From Humibacter sp049446075 (GTDB lineage: Bacteria > Actinomycetota > Actinomycetes > Actinomycetales > Microbacteriaceae): DNA of 64,000 nucleotides. The translations under genes and the position numbers were made by a program. This document shows, piece after piece, positions 57,064 through 64,000 of the stretch (position 1 is the stretch's first letter; every line of letters begins with the position of its first letter). The stretch spans positions 124,001-188,000 of the forward strand of contig NZ_JBMSEB010000002.1 in assembly GCF_049446075.1 (NCBI RefSeq), given 5' to 3'. A model generated the notes under the pieces. That model had not been told where the DNA came from. It saw nothing but the letters and a program-made list of their open reading frames with translations, and searched no databases.

Positions 57064-57915
57064 CTACACGTGGTTGCGCCAGGAGTGCTGCGGCTCATAG
57101 CCGAGCAGGCGGCGCGCCTTGCCGATCGAGAGCAGAGTGTCGTGCGTTCCCAGGTCGCCGTGCACGGGCACGTTGGGGAACTCCGCAGCCGCCAGCTCGG
57201 CATTCGGCCGATCGGACACCGTGTCGGCGGCGGCGATGATGAACACCTCGAAACCGGTCAGCTCGGCCTCCAGCGCTTTGAGGATCGCCTGCGAGCCGTC
57301 GCGCGCGTCGATGTAGCCCCACGCATTCCAGCGGCGGTTCTTGGTGTCCGAGTCGTACCCGGGGAACGCCGCGTAGTCCTCGGGGTCCATGACGTTGGAG
57401 AAGCGCAGGCCGATGATCTTCAGCTCCGGATCCCACCTGGTGAGCTGCCTCGCCATGGTCTCCTCGAGGTGCTTCACGAGCGAGTAGGTGGACTCGGGGC
57501 GCCCCGGATACTCCTCGTCGATCGGAAGATACGGCGGATCCTCGTCGAAGGGCAGGCCGAGCACCGTCTCGCTCGACGCGTAGACGATGTTGCTGATACC
57601 GAGCGTGCGCGCCGCCTGGAAGACGTGGTACGTGCTCAGGATGTTGTTCTCGAACGTGGCCACATCGCTGCGGATGCCTGGCGCAGGGATTGCGCCAAGG
57701 TGAACGATCGCGTCGTACCCGGTCTGCCTCACGCCCTCGTGAACACCGGCGAGGGCGTCGATGACCTGGCCGTAGTCCGTGAGGTCGACCTGCAGATAGC
57801 CCGGCCCGCGCGGGCCGACGACATCGAAGGAGGTGACGTCGTGACCGGCTTCGCGGAGCATCCGCACGGCCGTTCGTCCAAGTTTTCCTGATCCACCGGT
57901 GAGAGCAATGCGCAT
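57064..57915 (-). CDS. NAD-dependent epimerase/dehydratase (extended SDR, possible uronate dehydrogenase)
   Basis: A 283 aa extended short-chain dehydrogenase. The Rossmann loop is TGGSGKLG at residues 6-13, the acidic cofactor residue is in SFDVVGPRG, and the catalytic Tyr-Lys pair is in STYSLVKH near residues 142-146. The length and pattern fit uronate dehydrogenases and related sugar-nucleotide enzymes; a uronate role would suit the glycan loci in the window but is unproven. The start at 57915 is the family N terminus; no strong ribosome-binding site is visible. Confidence 0.85.
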   Translation of the reverse strand: MRIALTGGSGKLGRTAVRMLREAGHDVTSFDVVGPRGPGYLQVDLTDYGQVIDALAGVHEGVRQTGYDAIVHLGAIPAPGIRSDVATFENNILSTYHVFQAARTLGISNIVYASSETVLGLPFDEDPPYLPIDEEYPGRPESTYSLVKHLEETMARQLTRWDPELKIIGLRFSNVMDPEDYAAFPGYDSDTKNRRWNAWGYIDARDGSQAILKALEAELTGFEVFIIAAADTVSDRPNAELAAAEFPNVPVHGDLGTHDTLLSIGKARRLLGYEPQHSWRNHV

Positions 57916-57931
57916 GATCGCCAGTTTGGCA

Positions 57932-59716
57932 TCACGTGCCGCGTTTGCGTGTGGCCGCCTCGTCGTCGTGCGCCTCGGCCTGCGCTGCATCGGCCCCAGG
58001 CGCTTCGGCGTCGTGCTCGGCGAGTGGGAGCGGCTCCTCCTGGGTGACGGAGACGGCGCCATCGGAGGCGGCGTCAAGGCCGCCACCCGTTGCGGCATTG
58101 GCCGACTCGTCCACCGGCAGTCTCACCGTGAACCGGGTGCGTCCCGGCTCGCTCTCCACATCGACGGTTCCGCCCTGGGCCCCGACGACAGCACGCACGA
58201 TCGCCAGACCCAGGCCGGTCGACCCGGTGTGCCGTGAACGCGACGAGTCTCCCCTGGCGAATCGTTCGAACAGCACCGGCTGCAGATCATCGGGAATGCC
58301 CGGTCCGTCATCGGTAACGGTGACGACCGCGAAGGAGCGGTCCGCGCTCTTTTCGACGCTCAACTCGGTGGACACGCTCGTTCCCTCCGGGGTGTGCACC
58401 CTGGCGTTCGTGAGCAGGTTGGCGATCACCTCGTAGAGCCGTGGCGCGTCTCCGAGCACCGACACCGGCTCCGGCGGCAAGTCGACCGTCCACGTGTGGT
58501 CGCGGCCGGCGGCATGTGCGTCTGACACTGCGTCGATCACCAACCGCGACAGGTCGACGGGTTCGTGGTCGAGTTCCCTGCCCTCGTCGAGCCGGGCGAG
58601 CAGCAGCAGGTCTTCGACGAGCGCCGTCATGCGCTCGGCCTCCGACTCGATGCGTCCGATGGCCCGAACGGTGTCCGGCGGTAGTTGCTCAGGGGCGCGT
58701 CGCGTGAGCTCTGCGTAGCCGCGGATGGACGCGAGCGGCGTTCGCAGCTCGTGCGAGGCATCCGCCACGAACTGCCGAACCTTGTTCTCGCTCGCCTGTC
58801 TGGCCGAGAGAGCGGATGCCACGTGCCCCAGCATGTTGTTGAAGGCGGCCCCCAGCCTGCCCACCTCGGTGCGTGGGTCGGTGTCTTCGGTCGGCACACG
58901 CACCGCGAGGGCCACCTCGCCCCGCTCGAGCGGTAGCCGGGAGACGGCTGTGGCCGTCGCTGCGACGCGTCCGAGCGGGCGCAGCGCGAGCACCACGATG
59001 AGCAGACCGACTCCGCCGGCGGCCGCGATGGCGACCACAGTGACGAGAAGGATGATCGTGAGCAGTTGGGTCGTTGTGGCGTTCACATCGGCGAGCGGAA
59101 GGCCAACGACGAGCTCCGCCGACTGCGGCAGAGCGACGGCCACGAGCCGGTACTGGCCGAGTGTTCCGCCGAGGTCTACGGACGTCGCGGTGCCGTTCGT
59201 CGGGACGGCCGCGATCTTGGTGCTCGCGTCGGGCGACGCGGTCTGCGGGGTGGCTGCCTGGTCACCGCTCAGATACATGGAATAGGTGTGTCCGTCTGAG
59301 GTGATGAGCGCCGCGACGGTGCCGGGCGAAAGCCCGCGTGAGTCGAGCACCTGCCGAAGAAGGTCGTCGGCCGCGACACCGCCCGGAGCGCCGATCGCCT
59401 GCAACGCGGTCAGCTCGCCTCTGCTCGCGGCGTTACCCAGTTGCGCGTCAAGGCGCTCGACCAGGTACCGCTGCAGGAACAGGGCGCTGACCAGGCTGAT
59501 CACGACGCCGAGCACCGCGACGAGCGCGACGACGGAGAGCACGAGCTTCGTGCGCAGCGTCGTATGGCGAAGCGGATGCAACGCGGCGCGCAACCACGCA
59601 CGCCCGGTCCTTCGGCCCCGCCCCGTCCCCTGCCGTGGCTCCGGATGCGGCGTACCTGGCGCAGCCGTGGTCGCGGCATAGGGGTTCGCGGTACCCGCTT
59701 CGGAACTCGTGCTCAC
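57932..59716 (-). CDS. Sensor histidine kinase
   Basis: A 594 aa membrane kinase. Helix 1 is near residues 55-77, an extracellular sensor region follows to about 205, helix 2 is near 210-238, then a HAMP linker, the HisKA domain with phosphorylated His in DASHELRTP near 324, and an ATPase domain with NLLTNARVHTPEG, TDDGPGIP and GSTGLGLAIVRAV. A long disordered N-terminal tail precedes helix 1. It pairs with the response regulator 39 bases upstream on the same strand. The stimulus is unknown. Confidence 0.95.
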   Translation of the reverse strand: MSTSSEAGTANPYAATTAAPGTPHPEPRQGTGRGRRTGRAWLRAALHPLRHTTLRTKLVLSVVALVAVLGVVISLVSALFLQRYLVERLDAQLGNAASRGELTALQAIGAPGGVAADDLLRQVLDSRGLSPGTVAALITSDGHTYSMYLSGDQAATPQTASPDASTKIAAVPTNGTATSVDLGGTLGQYRLVAVALPQSAELVVGLPLADVNATTTQLLTIILLVTVVAIAAAGGVGLLIVVLALRPLGRVAATATAVSRLPLERGEVALAVRVPTEDTDPRTEVGRLGAAFNNMLGHVASALSARQASENKVRQFVADASHELRTPLASIRGYAELTRRAPEQLPPDTVRAIGRIESEAERMTALVEDLLLLARLDEGRELDHEPVDLSRLVIDAVSDAHAAGRDHTWTVDLPPEPVSVLGDAPRLYEVIANLLTNARVHTPEGTSVSTELSVEKSADRSFAVVTVTDDGPGIPDDLQPVLFERFARGDSSRSRHTGSTGLGLAIVRAVVGAQGGTVDVESEPGRTRFTVRLPVDESANAATGGGLDAASDGAVSVTQEEPLPLAEHDAEAPGADAAQAEAHDDEAATRKRGT

Positions 59717-59755
59717 GTTCCGCTCACTCTCGCCCTGAGAGACGTCGACGGAGGG

Positions 59756-60523
59756 TCACTCCGCGGCCTTGATCATGTACCCGGCGCCACGGACCGTGTG
59801 GATCATCGCCGGCCGCCCTGCGTCGATCTTCTTGCGCAGATAGGAGATGTACAGCTCGACGACGCTGGAGGTGCCGCCGAAGTCGTAGCTCCATACGCGG
59901 TCGAGGATCTGCGCCTTCGAGAGCACGCGGCGCGGGTTACGCATGAGATAGCGCAGCAGTTCGAACTCCGTCGCGGTCAGCGAAATGGGCTCACCTGCCC
60001 TCGTCACCTCGTACGAATCCTCGTCGAGCACGAGGTCGCCGACCACGATGCGCGGATCCTGCGTGTCGGCGATGAGCGCGCGCGACCTTCGCAGCAGCGA
60101 ACGCAGCCTGGCGACGAGCTCCTCCAAGCTGAACGGCTTGGTCACGTAGTCGTCGCCGCCTGCGGTGAGGCCCGCGATGCGGTCGTCGAGCGAGTCCTTC
60201 GCGGTGAGGAAGAGCACGGGGGTCTCGCCGCCGCCCTCACGCATCCTCGCCATCACCTGGAGCCCGTCGATGTCGGGAAGCATGATGTCGAGCACGACGG
60301 CGTCCGGCTTGAACTCGCGTGCGACGGTGAGGGCCTGCTGACCATTGGCGGCAGACTTCACCTCCCAGCCCTCATAGCGCAGGGCCATCTGGAGCAGATC
60401 GGTGAGGGTGTGCTCGTCGTCGACGACGAGGATCCGGATCGGCGAGCCGTCCGCGTGATGCAGGGGTGCCGTCGTGGGGCGGAGTTGGCCGCGCTCGGAC
60501 GCGGCGGTGACTGGGGTGGACAT
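59756..60523 (-). CDS. OmpR-family response regulator
   Basis: A 255 aa regulator: receiver domain at residues 29-145 with the acidic pair Asp35-Asp36, phosphorylated Asp79 (VVLDIMLPD) and Lys129 (DYVTKPF), then a winged-helix DNA-binding domain (ATEFELLRYLMRNPRRVLSK, VVELYISYLRKKID). The start at 60523 is chosen because a GATAAT box (60536-60531) is exactly seven bases upstream, implying a leaderless transcript. The divergent ABC exporter operon is a likely target. Confidence 0.95.
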   Translation of the reverse strand: MSTPVTAASERGQLRPTTAPLHHADGSPIRILVVDDEHTLTDLLQMALRYEGWEVKSAANGQQALTVAREFKPDAVVLDIMLPDIDGLQVMARMREGGGETPVLFLTAKDSLDDRIAGLTAGGDDYVTKPFSLEELVARLRSLLRRSRALIADTQDPRIVVGDLVLDEDSYEVTRAGEPISLTATEFELLRYLMRNPRRVLSKAQILDRVWSYDFGGTSSVVELYISYLRKKIDAGRPAMIHTVRGAGYMIKAAE

Positions 60524-60530
60524 GCTTCCC

Positions 60531-60553
60531 ATTATCGAAAGCCCGGTTCGGGC
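60531..60553 (-). promoter_or_regulatory. Leaderless-type -10 and small hairpin upstream of the response regulator
   Basis: GATAAT (minus strand, 60536-60531) lies seven bases before the ATG. A GCCCG-GTT-CGGGC inverted repeat at 60541-60553 sits just upstream, within the promoter, and could be a regulator site. The remaining divergent gap to 60764 shows no clear feature beyond a TTGACT at 60667-60672. Confidence 0.45.
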
Positions 60554-60764
60554 CTCCTGTGCGCTACTTATGCGAAGTCTGAGAAACGCCCATCCGGCTC
60601 TCATGCGGGAACGTCGGTGACCAGAAGCGTTCCGAGGTCACCGGTCGCTGCGGCCGCCTCCCGCGTTTGACTCCGCCGAAGACGCACTGCTGAAGCACAA
60701 GCGCGACATAGCGGCGCCACAAAACGGATGCCTACGGTGCGGGAAGACCCCACGGAGGACCACT

Positions 60765-62321
60765 ATGTTCGGAACCTACCTGCGCCGAGAACTCCTCGGC
60801 CGCCGCAGACAGACGCTCATCATCGCCATCGGCATGGCGTTGGCGATCGCACTCGTCATCATCGTGAACTCGGTGGCGGCAGGCGTGAAGAACGCCCAGG
60901 CGGAGGTGCTGCAGTCCGTGTACGGAGTCGGCACCGACATCACCATCACGAAGCCCGTCAGCACCCCTACCGCAGGATCCGCACAGGGGCCGCGGTTCGA
61001 CTTCGGTGCGAACGCCGGTTCGCAGAGCAGTGACGGAAGCCGCAGCGTCGATTCCTCACGGTTGAGCGTCGGCCCGGGCGGCAACACCTTGAGCGCTTCG
61101 GCCCTCGCCAAGGTGCAGAAGACCTCGGGCGTCTCCGGGGCCGCCGCTGTGCTATCGCTCCAGAACACGAGCTTCAAGGGAACACTGCCCGACTTCAGCA
61201 AGCTGAGGGACGGCACGGGCACCACGCCCAAGTCGGGCACGTCGACGTCTGGAGGCACCGGCGGATCCGACGGCCAGGGCGGAAGCTCGTTCCAGGTCAA
61301 CTCGTTCAGCGTCATGGGCATCACGCCAGGAGCGAAGGCCGTCGGCCCGGTCGCATCAACCGCACTCGCGAAGGGACGCACGCTCACGTCGTCCGACGCC
61401 GGCAAGTACGTCGCCGTGCTCGACTCGAGCTACGCGAAGTCGAAGAGCCTGTCGGTCGGCGACACGATCAGCGTCGGCGGCAAGGACTTCAAGATCGTCG
61501 GAACCGTGAAGCCGACCGGCTCAGACTCGACGACCGCATCCAATGTCTACATCCCGTTGGACCTCGCGCAGACGCTCTCTGACGAGAAGGGCAAGATCTC
61601 CACCATCTACGTCACGGCAGCATCGGCAACCGACGTCGACTCGCTGAAGACGTCCCTGGAGAAGACCCTGCCGAGCACCACGGTCTCCACTCAGGCAGAC
61701 CTGGCCTCCAACGTGTCGGGCTCGCTCGGGAGCGCGGGACAACTGGTCGCCAACCTCGGCACGTGGCTCTCGGTCATCGTGCTTGCGGCGGCGTTCCTGA
61801 TCGCCATCCTCTTCACCATCTCCGGCGTCACCCGCCGCACCCGGGAGTTCGGAACTCTGAAGGCGATCGGCTGGTCGAACCGCCGCATCGTCGGCCAGGT
61901 GGCGGGCGAATCCGTCGTGCAGGGGCTCATCGGCGGCGTGGTCGGCATCGCCATCGGACTCATCGGCGTTCTCGTGGTCAACGTCATCTCGCCCAGTCTC
62001 ACCGGAGGCGTCTCCAGCGGTGGATTCGGCGGCGCCCTCGCCGACGGAGCCCGCCGAGCGTTCTCCGGTGGTGGCGCGAGCGGAAGCGGTGCTGCATCGA
62101 GCGCGGCGCCCGGCACGGGCAGGTTCGGAGGGTTCGGGGCGGCGGCGAGATCCGCTGCGAGCTCTGCCACCACCCAGGTTGACCTGAGCGCACCCGTCAC
62201 GGTCTGGATCATCGCCGCCGCCGTCGGGCTCGCGATCCTCGGCGGCCTGCTGGCCGGTGCCATCGGCGGATGGCGGGCCTCGCGCCTGCGCCCCGCCGAA
62301 GCGCTGCGGTCCGTGCAGTAG
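60765..62321 (+). CDS. MacB/FtsX-type ABC transporter permease
   Basis: A 518 aa membrane protein: one N-terminal helix (TLIIAIGMALAIALVIIVNS, about 16-35), a large extracellular domain with Ser/Gly-rich linkers (about 40-325), then three helices with the FtsX core TRRTREFGTLKAIGWSNRRI near 362-381. A Gly/Ala/Ser-rich insert lies between the last two helices. MacB-like complexes couple ATP hydrolysis to movement of peptides, drugs or lipoproteins. GGAGG precedes the ATG. It forms a pair with the ATPase gene downstream. Confidence 0.9.
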   Translation: MFGTYLRRELLGRRRQTLIIAIGMALAIALVIIVNSVAAGVKNAQAEVLQSVYGVGTDITITKPVSTPTAGSAQGPRFDFGANAGSQSSDGSRSVDSSRLSVGPGGNTLSASALAKVQKTSGVSGAAAVLSLQNTSFKGTLPDFSKLRDGTGTTPKSGTSTSGGTGGSDGQGGSSFQVNSFSVMGITPGAKAVGPVASTALAKGRTLTSSDAGKYVAVLDSSYAKSKSLSVGDTISVGGKDFKIVGTVKPTGSDSTTASNVYIPLDLAQTLSDEKGKISTIYVTAASATDVDSLKTSLEKTLPSTTVSTQADLASNVSGSLGSAGQLVANLGTWLSVIVLAAAFLIAILFTISGVTRRTREFGTLKAIGWSNRRIVGQVAGESVVQGLIGGVVGIAIGLIGVLVVNVISPSLTGGVSSGGFGGALADGARRAFSGGGASGSGAASSAAPGTGRFGGFGAAARSAASSATTQVDLSAPVTVWIIAAAVGLAILGGLLAGAIGGWRASRLRPAEALRSVQ

Positions 62322-62361
62322 GCCGGGCATCCGCGATCAACGACAACATAAGGAACGCGAC

Positions 62362-63033
62362 ATGTACAAGCTGACGAACGTCACCAAGCAATACCAGGCC
62401 AAGGGGGGAAAGGTGACGGCGCTGAACGATGTCACGCTCGAGATCCCGGACGGCCAGCTTGTGGCCATCCAGGGACCAACAGGTGGCGGCAAGTCGACGC
62501 TGCTGCAGATGCTGGGCGCGCTCGACCGGCCGACCTCCGGGACGGTCGAGCTGGAGGACTCGAGCCTTGGCAAGCTGGGCGACGGACGGTTGACGGGCAT
62601 CCGAGGCAAGGAGATCGGGTTCGTCTTCCAGGGCTTCAACCTCATCCCCACGCTCACGGCGCTCGAGAACGTCGAGACCGCGCTCGTTCCGCTCGGCATT
62701 CCCGGTCCGGAGCGAAGGGAGCGCGCGACGAAGGCGTTGGAATCGGTGGGGCTGGGCGATCGCGGCGACCACCGGCCGGCGGAGCTCTCCGGAGGTCAGC
62801 AGCAGCGCGTCGCCATCGCCAGGGCGCTGGTGAAGGAACCCGAAGTGTTGTTGGCGGACGAGCCGACGGGCAACCTTGACGAGGAGACCCGCGACGAGAT
62901 CATGGAGCTGCTCGAGGGTCTGTGGCGCGCCCGCGGCCTCACGCTCGTGATCGTCACGCACGACTCAGCGGTCGCCCGCCGCGCCCAGCGTCGCCTGCAC
63001 ATCAAGCAGGGCAAGGTCAAAGAGGTCGCATAG
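62362..63033 (+). CDS. MacB/LolD-type ABC transporter ATPase
   Basis: A 223 aa ATPase with Walker A GPTGGGKST at 38-46, Q-loop FVFQGFNLIP, signature LSGGQQQR and Walker B LLADEPTGNLDEET. It belongs to the LolD/MacB group, not to the sugar-import (MsiK) type, so it does not supply the missing ATPase of the three importers. The start at 62362 follows AAGGAA. It lies 40 bases after the permease and is next to a two-component system, typical of envelope-stress or peptide-resistance units. Confidence 0.95.
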   Translation: MYKLTNVTKQYQAKGGKVTALNDVTLEIPDGQLVAIQGPTGGGKSTLLQMLGALDRPTSGTVELEDSSLGKLGDGRLTGIRGKEIGFVFQGFNLIPTLTALENVETALVPLGIPGPERRERATKALESVGLGDRGDHRPAELSGGQQQRVAIARALVKEPEVLLADEPTGNLDEETRDEIMELLEGLWRARGLTLVIVTHDSAVARRAQRRLHIKQGKVKEVA

Positions 63034-63054
63034 ACCGACCGCTCGGCAGACGCA

Positions 63055-63098
63055 AATGCCGCGAGTCCCGCCCCTCAGGGGGCGGGACTCGCGGCATT
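63055..63098. terminator. 20-base-pair perfect hairpin between convergent genes
   Basis: AATGCCGCGAGTCCCGCCCC (63055-63074) is perfectly complementary to 63079-63098 around a TCAG loop. It lies between the ABC ATPase and the truncated Gfo/Idh gene and probably terminates both. The stem is flanked by A and T residues, which allows weak U-tracts on either strand. Confidence 0.8.
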
Positions 63099-63112
63099 AT
63101 GCCTGGTGGATG

Positions 63113-64000
63113 TCAGGCCAGCGTCGCTGCCGAGGCATCCCATCCGTCTGGGAGGACTGCAGTCGGAGTGAAGGTGCTTTCGACCGTGACCCATTCGCCG
63201 GTCTCGGCCGCCTGGATGGTCGAGACCATCACATCGAGCGCGTGGTACGCCTGCTCACCGCTTGCACGTTCAGGCACTCCTGCGCGGATGGCGCGCGCCA
63301 GCTCGACAACGCCGGTTCCGCGGGCCGACAGCTCGCCCTCGACCTCGATCGTCTTGGGCTCGTCGCTGCCGTCGTGCAGCACGAGGTTGCCGACGAACAT
63401 GTTCGGGTCATTGACCTCGAGCGCGCCGTCGACGCCGGTCACCTCGAAGAGCGTGCGCTTGATCTGCGATTCGAAGCTGAAGATGCTCTGCGACGTCTGG
63501 CCGCTCTCGAACTCGAAGACGGCGGTCACGTGGGTGGGGACCGTCACGTCGAAGGTCTGGCCAGCAAGCGGGCCGGATCCGATCGTGCGAATCGGCTTGG
63601 CCTTCGACGCCACCGCCGCCACGCGCTTCACCGGTCCGAAGAACTGGATCAGCGTCGTGATGTAGTACGGGCCGATGTCGAAAAGCGGGCCCGCGCCCTC
63701 CTGGAACAGGAAGGCGGGGTTCGGGTGCCACGACTCCGGACCCGGGTTCTGGATGATCGTGAGCGCCGTCTGCGGCACGCCGATCGCGCCCGACTCGAGG
63801 AGCCTTCGGGCCGTCTGGATGCCCGCACCCAGGAAGGTGTCGGGTGCGCATGCCACCCGCAGGCCGGCGGCGTGGGCCGCGTCCAGTACACGCTTTCCGC
63901 TCTCGCGGTCAAGAGCGATGGGCTTCTCGCTCCACACGTTCTTGCCTGCGGCCACAGCCTGGAGTGCCACCTCGGCGTGAGCGCTCGGGATCGTGAGATT
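63113..64000 (-). CDS. Gfo/Idh/MocA family oxidoreductase, 5' end missing
   Basis: NAD(P)-dependent oxidoreductase cut by the window edge; 295 codons plus the stop are present. The reading frame continues to base 64000 through NLTIPSAHAEVALQA, so the GTG at 63970 is not the real start and the Rossmann glycine loop lies outside. The EKP motif is in AAGKNVWSEKPIALD, and the C-terminal substrate domain is complete (GPLFDIGPYYITTLIQFFGP). Substrate unknown. It is convergent with the ABC exporter across a strong hairpin. Confidence 0.88.
   Translation of the reverse strand, partial: NLTIPSAHAEVALQAVAAGKNVWSEKPIALDRESGKRVLDAAHAAGLRVACAPDTFLGAGIQTARRLLESGAIGVPQTALTIIQNPGPESWHPNPAFLFQEGAGPLFDIGPYYITTLIQFFGPVKRVAAVASKAKPIRTIGSGPLAGQTFDVTVPTHVTAVFEFESGQTSQSIFSFESQIKRTLFEVTGVDGALEVNDPNMFVGNLVLHDGSDEPKTIEVEGELSARGTGVVELARAIRAGVPERASGEQAYHALDVMVSTIQAAETGEWVTVESTFTPTAVLPDGWDASAATLA

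Overview
The window is high-GC actinobacterial DNA, most likely from the family Microbacteriaceae. The evidence is the strong G/C third-position bias, the frequent GGATGCC/GCATCC words, the mycothiol-type DinB protein, the rplJ-rplL pair with an attenuated leader, Tat-type lipoprotein binding proteins, several apparently leaderless genes, and a large set of LacI-family regulators paired with ABC sugar importers that carry no ATPase gene of their own. No tRNA, rRNA, CRISPR array or insertion sequence was seen.

Layout. 1-6.8 kb: a Gfo/Idh/MocA oxidoreductase, a UvrA paralogue, an SHS-type MFS transporter and a divergent ThuA protein, with repeat-rich gaps. 6.8-19.2 kb: a divergent glycan locus. 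Leftward run a 2-hydroxyacid dehydrogenase, an ABC sugar importer (binding protein, two permeases), a DUF624/YesL protein and an acetyltransferase fused to a helical domain. Rightward run a heparinase II/III-like protein, a DeoR-LacI hybrid regulator and a DUF2264 protein, all overlapping. 19.2-34.7 kb: the most unusual locus. A LacI regulator is flanked by two near-identical Tat-lipoprotein sugar-binding proteins transcribed away from each other. One heads a BNR_4 propeller / PmoA-like / Gfo-Idh / cupin set with 4-base overlaps; the other heads an alpha/beta hydrolase and a GH106 alpha-L-rhamnosidase-like gene. Only one permease pair serves both.

34.7-47.6 kb is mostly housekeeping and accessory genes: DinB, a cyclase, a GT39/GT2-GtrA pair, cystathionine gamma-synthase and beta-synthase, a DtxR regulator, an MFS/GntR divergent pair, LysR and an aldo/keto reductase. 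47.7-52.4 kb: a third ABC sugar importer with a small two-helix membrane protein and a LacI regulator. 52.6-64 kb: a VOC protein, a MarR-MFS efflux unit, rplJ-rplL, an SDR epimerase, a two-component system, a MacB-type ABC exporter and a truncated Gfo/Idh gene.

How the genes fit together (inference): none of the carbohydrate enzymes shows a signal peptide, so oligosaccharides would be imported intact by the ABC systems and broken down in the cytoplasm. Rhamnosidase-like, propeller-lyase-like and heparinase-like genes together suggest plant or algal glycans containing rhamnose and uronic acid. LacI-type operators (core AANCGNTT) lie just downstream of predicted -10 boxes at several of these promoters. 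The intergenic regions also hold several families of hairpin-forming repeats and copies of gene 3' ends that I cannot match to a described element.
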